Source: Nitrospira sp.
Lineage (GTDB): Bacteria > Nitrospirota > Nitrospiria > Nitrospirales > Nitrospiraceae
Direction of reading: 5' to 3'
DNA length: 41,603 nucleotides
Assembly: GCA_019636835.1 (NCBI GenBank)
Contig: JAHBWU010000030.1
Span: forward strand, 1-41,603
The position numbers and the translations under genes were made by a program. Below, in pieces: positions 40,647 to 41,603 of this stretch (its first letter is position 1; every line of letters starts with the position of its first letter). The notes under the pieces are model-generated. The model was given only the letters and a program-made list of their open reading frames with translations, was not told where the DNA came from and made no database searches.

Positions 40647-41603
40647 ATGGCGAAAGTCGAAAGCATACCTTTGGCCGAGGTGGTGGAGTTTGAACGAGGC
40701 GTCGTTGCGCCGTCGAATATCGGAACCGACACGCTGTGTCTCAGTCTGGAGGACTTGAACTCACTCGATGGAACTGTGGATCCAAACGGAATGCGTGAGG
40801 CTCCGAAGAGCACAAAGTTCAGGTTCAGTTCCGATCACGTCCTGTACGGGAAGCTTCGGCCATATCTGAGGAAGGTTGCGCGTCCAACAACGTCGGGCGT
40901 TTGCAGCACGGACATCCTTCCGATTCACCCGAGCAAACGACTTGATCGTGATTATCTATTCCACTTCTTACGTTCGTCTGAATTCACACTAAGCGCAACG
41001 CGGGCGGCCGTTGGAATGAACCTTCCGCGCATCAGTCCGAACGTACTTTCGACATTCGCCATCCCACTTCCCCCTTTAAGCGAGCAGCGGCGGATTGCGG
41101 AGATTCTGGACAAGGCGGATGCGCTGAGGGCCAAGCGCCGCGCTGCCCTCGCCCAGCTCGACACCCTCACCCAATCCATCTTCCTCGACATGTTCGGCGA
41201 CCCGGCGACGAATCCGAAGGGGTGGCCAAGGATCACGTTGAAGCAGGCGTTGACCATCCCACTTCGCAACGGCCTTTCTCCTTCAAAGGCAGGGAAAGTC
41301 TCGGCACAGGTCCTCACATTGTCGGCCATTACCGGAAGTGCGTTTGACGATGCAGCTCGGAAGGTGAGCACCTTCCTTTCATCACCACCAGCAGACCAGT
41401 CAGTGGCCTCGAAGGATTTTCTTATCTGTCGTGGCAACGGGAATATCCAATTGATTGGAAGGGGAAAGTTCCCTACTTGCTCGATGCCCGAGGTCACTTT
41501 TCCTGACACGATGATCGCAGCGCGAGTATCGGACCAACTGATCGAACCGGCCTTTCTTCAAGACGTGTGGAACTCCATAGCCGTTCGCCAGCAGATCGAA
41601 TCA
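40647..41603 (+). CDS. hsdS: Type I restriction-modification specificity subunit HsdS, partial
   Basis: The open frame from ATG 40647 (or GTG 40635) runs 319 codons to the window edge. It reads as HsdS: a first target-recognition domain (about 1-145, LSLEDLNSLDG, then VLYGKLRPYLRKVARP, GVCSTDILPI), the central conserved region IPLPPLSEQRRIAEILDKADALRAKRRAALAQLDTLTQSIFLDMFG, and the start of a second recognition domain (GWPRITLKQALTIPLRNGLSPSK, then FLICRGNGNIQLIG). HsdS sets the bipartite DNA site for HsdM and HsdR. The C-terminal end is outside the window. Confidence 0.92.
   Translation, partial: MAKVESIPLAEVVEFERGVVAPSNIGTDTLCLSLEDLNSLDGTVDPNGMREAPKSTKFRFSSDHVLYGKLRPYLRKVARPTTSGVCSTDILPIHPSKRLDRDYLFHFLRSSEFTLSATRAAVGMNLPRISPNVLSTFAIPLPPLSEQRRIAEILDKADALRAKRRAALAQLDTLTQSIFLDMFGDPATNPKGWPRITLKQALTIPLRNGLSPSKAGKVSAQVLTLSAITGSAFDDAARKVSTFLSSPPADQSVASKDFLICRGNGNIQLIGRGKFPTCSMPEVTFPDTMIAARVSDQLIEPAFLQDVWNSIAVRQQIES

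Overview
The window looks like a chromosomal segment of a Gram-negative bacterium of the phylum Nitrospirota, most likely genus Nitrospira. This is an inference from gene content and style. The segment carries an outer membrane (lptD, an OmpH/Skp chaperone), molybdopterin genes with a fused MoaD-MoaE, a NixA-type nickel/cobalt transporter, a TupA-like ATP-grasp protein, large two-component/PilZ signalling genes, and short dispersed palindromic repeats (9706-9934, 10520-10645, 14374-14500) of a kind I associate with Nitrospira. No 16S rRNA is present to confirm it.

Region 1 (1-5850) is a mobile or defence-type island around a tRNA-Ser(UGA) gene. Two decayed tyrosine-integrase fragments flank the tRNA. 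A 20-bp piece of the tRNA is repeated exactly at 5815-5834. Between the copies lie a small unknown gene, an Mrr-like nuclease gene overlapping a secreted trypsin-like protease gene, a convergent UvrD-type helicase, a 66-aa basic protein and five 10-bp phased repeats.

Region 2 (5854-13004) is mostly core or conserved accessory: a TupA-like ATP-grasp protein, serS, a radical SAM protein with a rhodanese, an OmpH/Skp chaperone, a NylB-like serine hydrolase and two small unknown genes. Region 3 (13083-16403) is a molybdenum-cofactor operon, moaC, moaD-E fusion and moaA, with a good sigma-70 promoter, followed by the Ni/Co transporter. Region 4 (16525-23451) holds accD, folC, lptD, trxA and recN.

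Region 5 (23453-31804, minus strand) is a signalling block: a 1399-residue multidomain protein, a GAF histidine kinase, a sigma-54-dependent response regulator and a receiver-HD-GYP protein. The large protein reads as degenerate receiver, PAS, degenerate kinase, two PilZ domains, a LuxD-like acyltransferase/hydrolase fold and a SAM methyltransferase. It is the most unusual object in the window. Next to it (32106-34060) a secreted protein keeps what appear to be all six copper ligands of peptidylglycine hydroxylating monooxygenase, downstream of a secreted NTF2-like protein.

Region 6 (34143-38614) has a PP2C phosphatase with an RNase H-like exonuclease (minus strand), then a plus-strand run: cyclophilin-like DUF369 protein, two DUF507 proteins, a TPR lipoprotein, a Bcp peroxiredoxin and a secreted unknown protein. 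Region 7 (38664-end) is a type I restriction-modification locus: hsdM carrying an in-frame palindromic insertion, a four-helix-bundle gene, and hsdS, which runs off the window edge.
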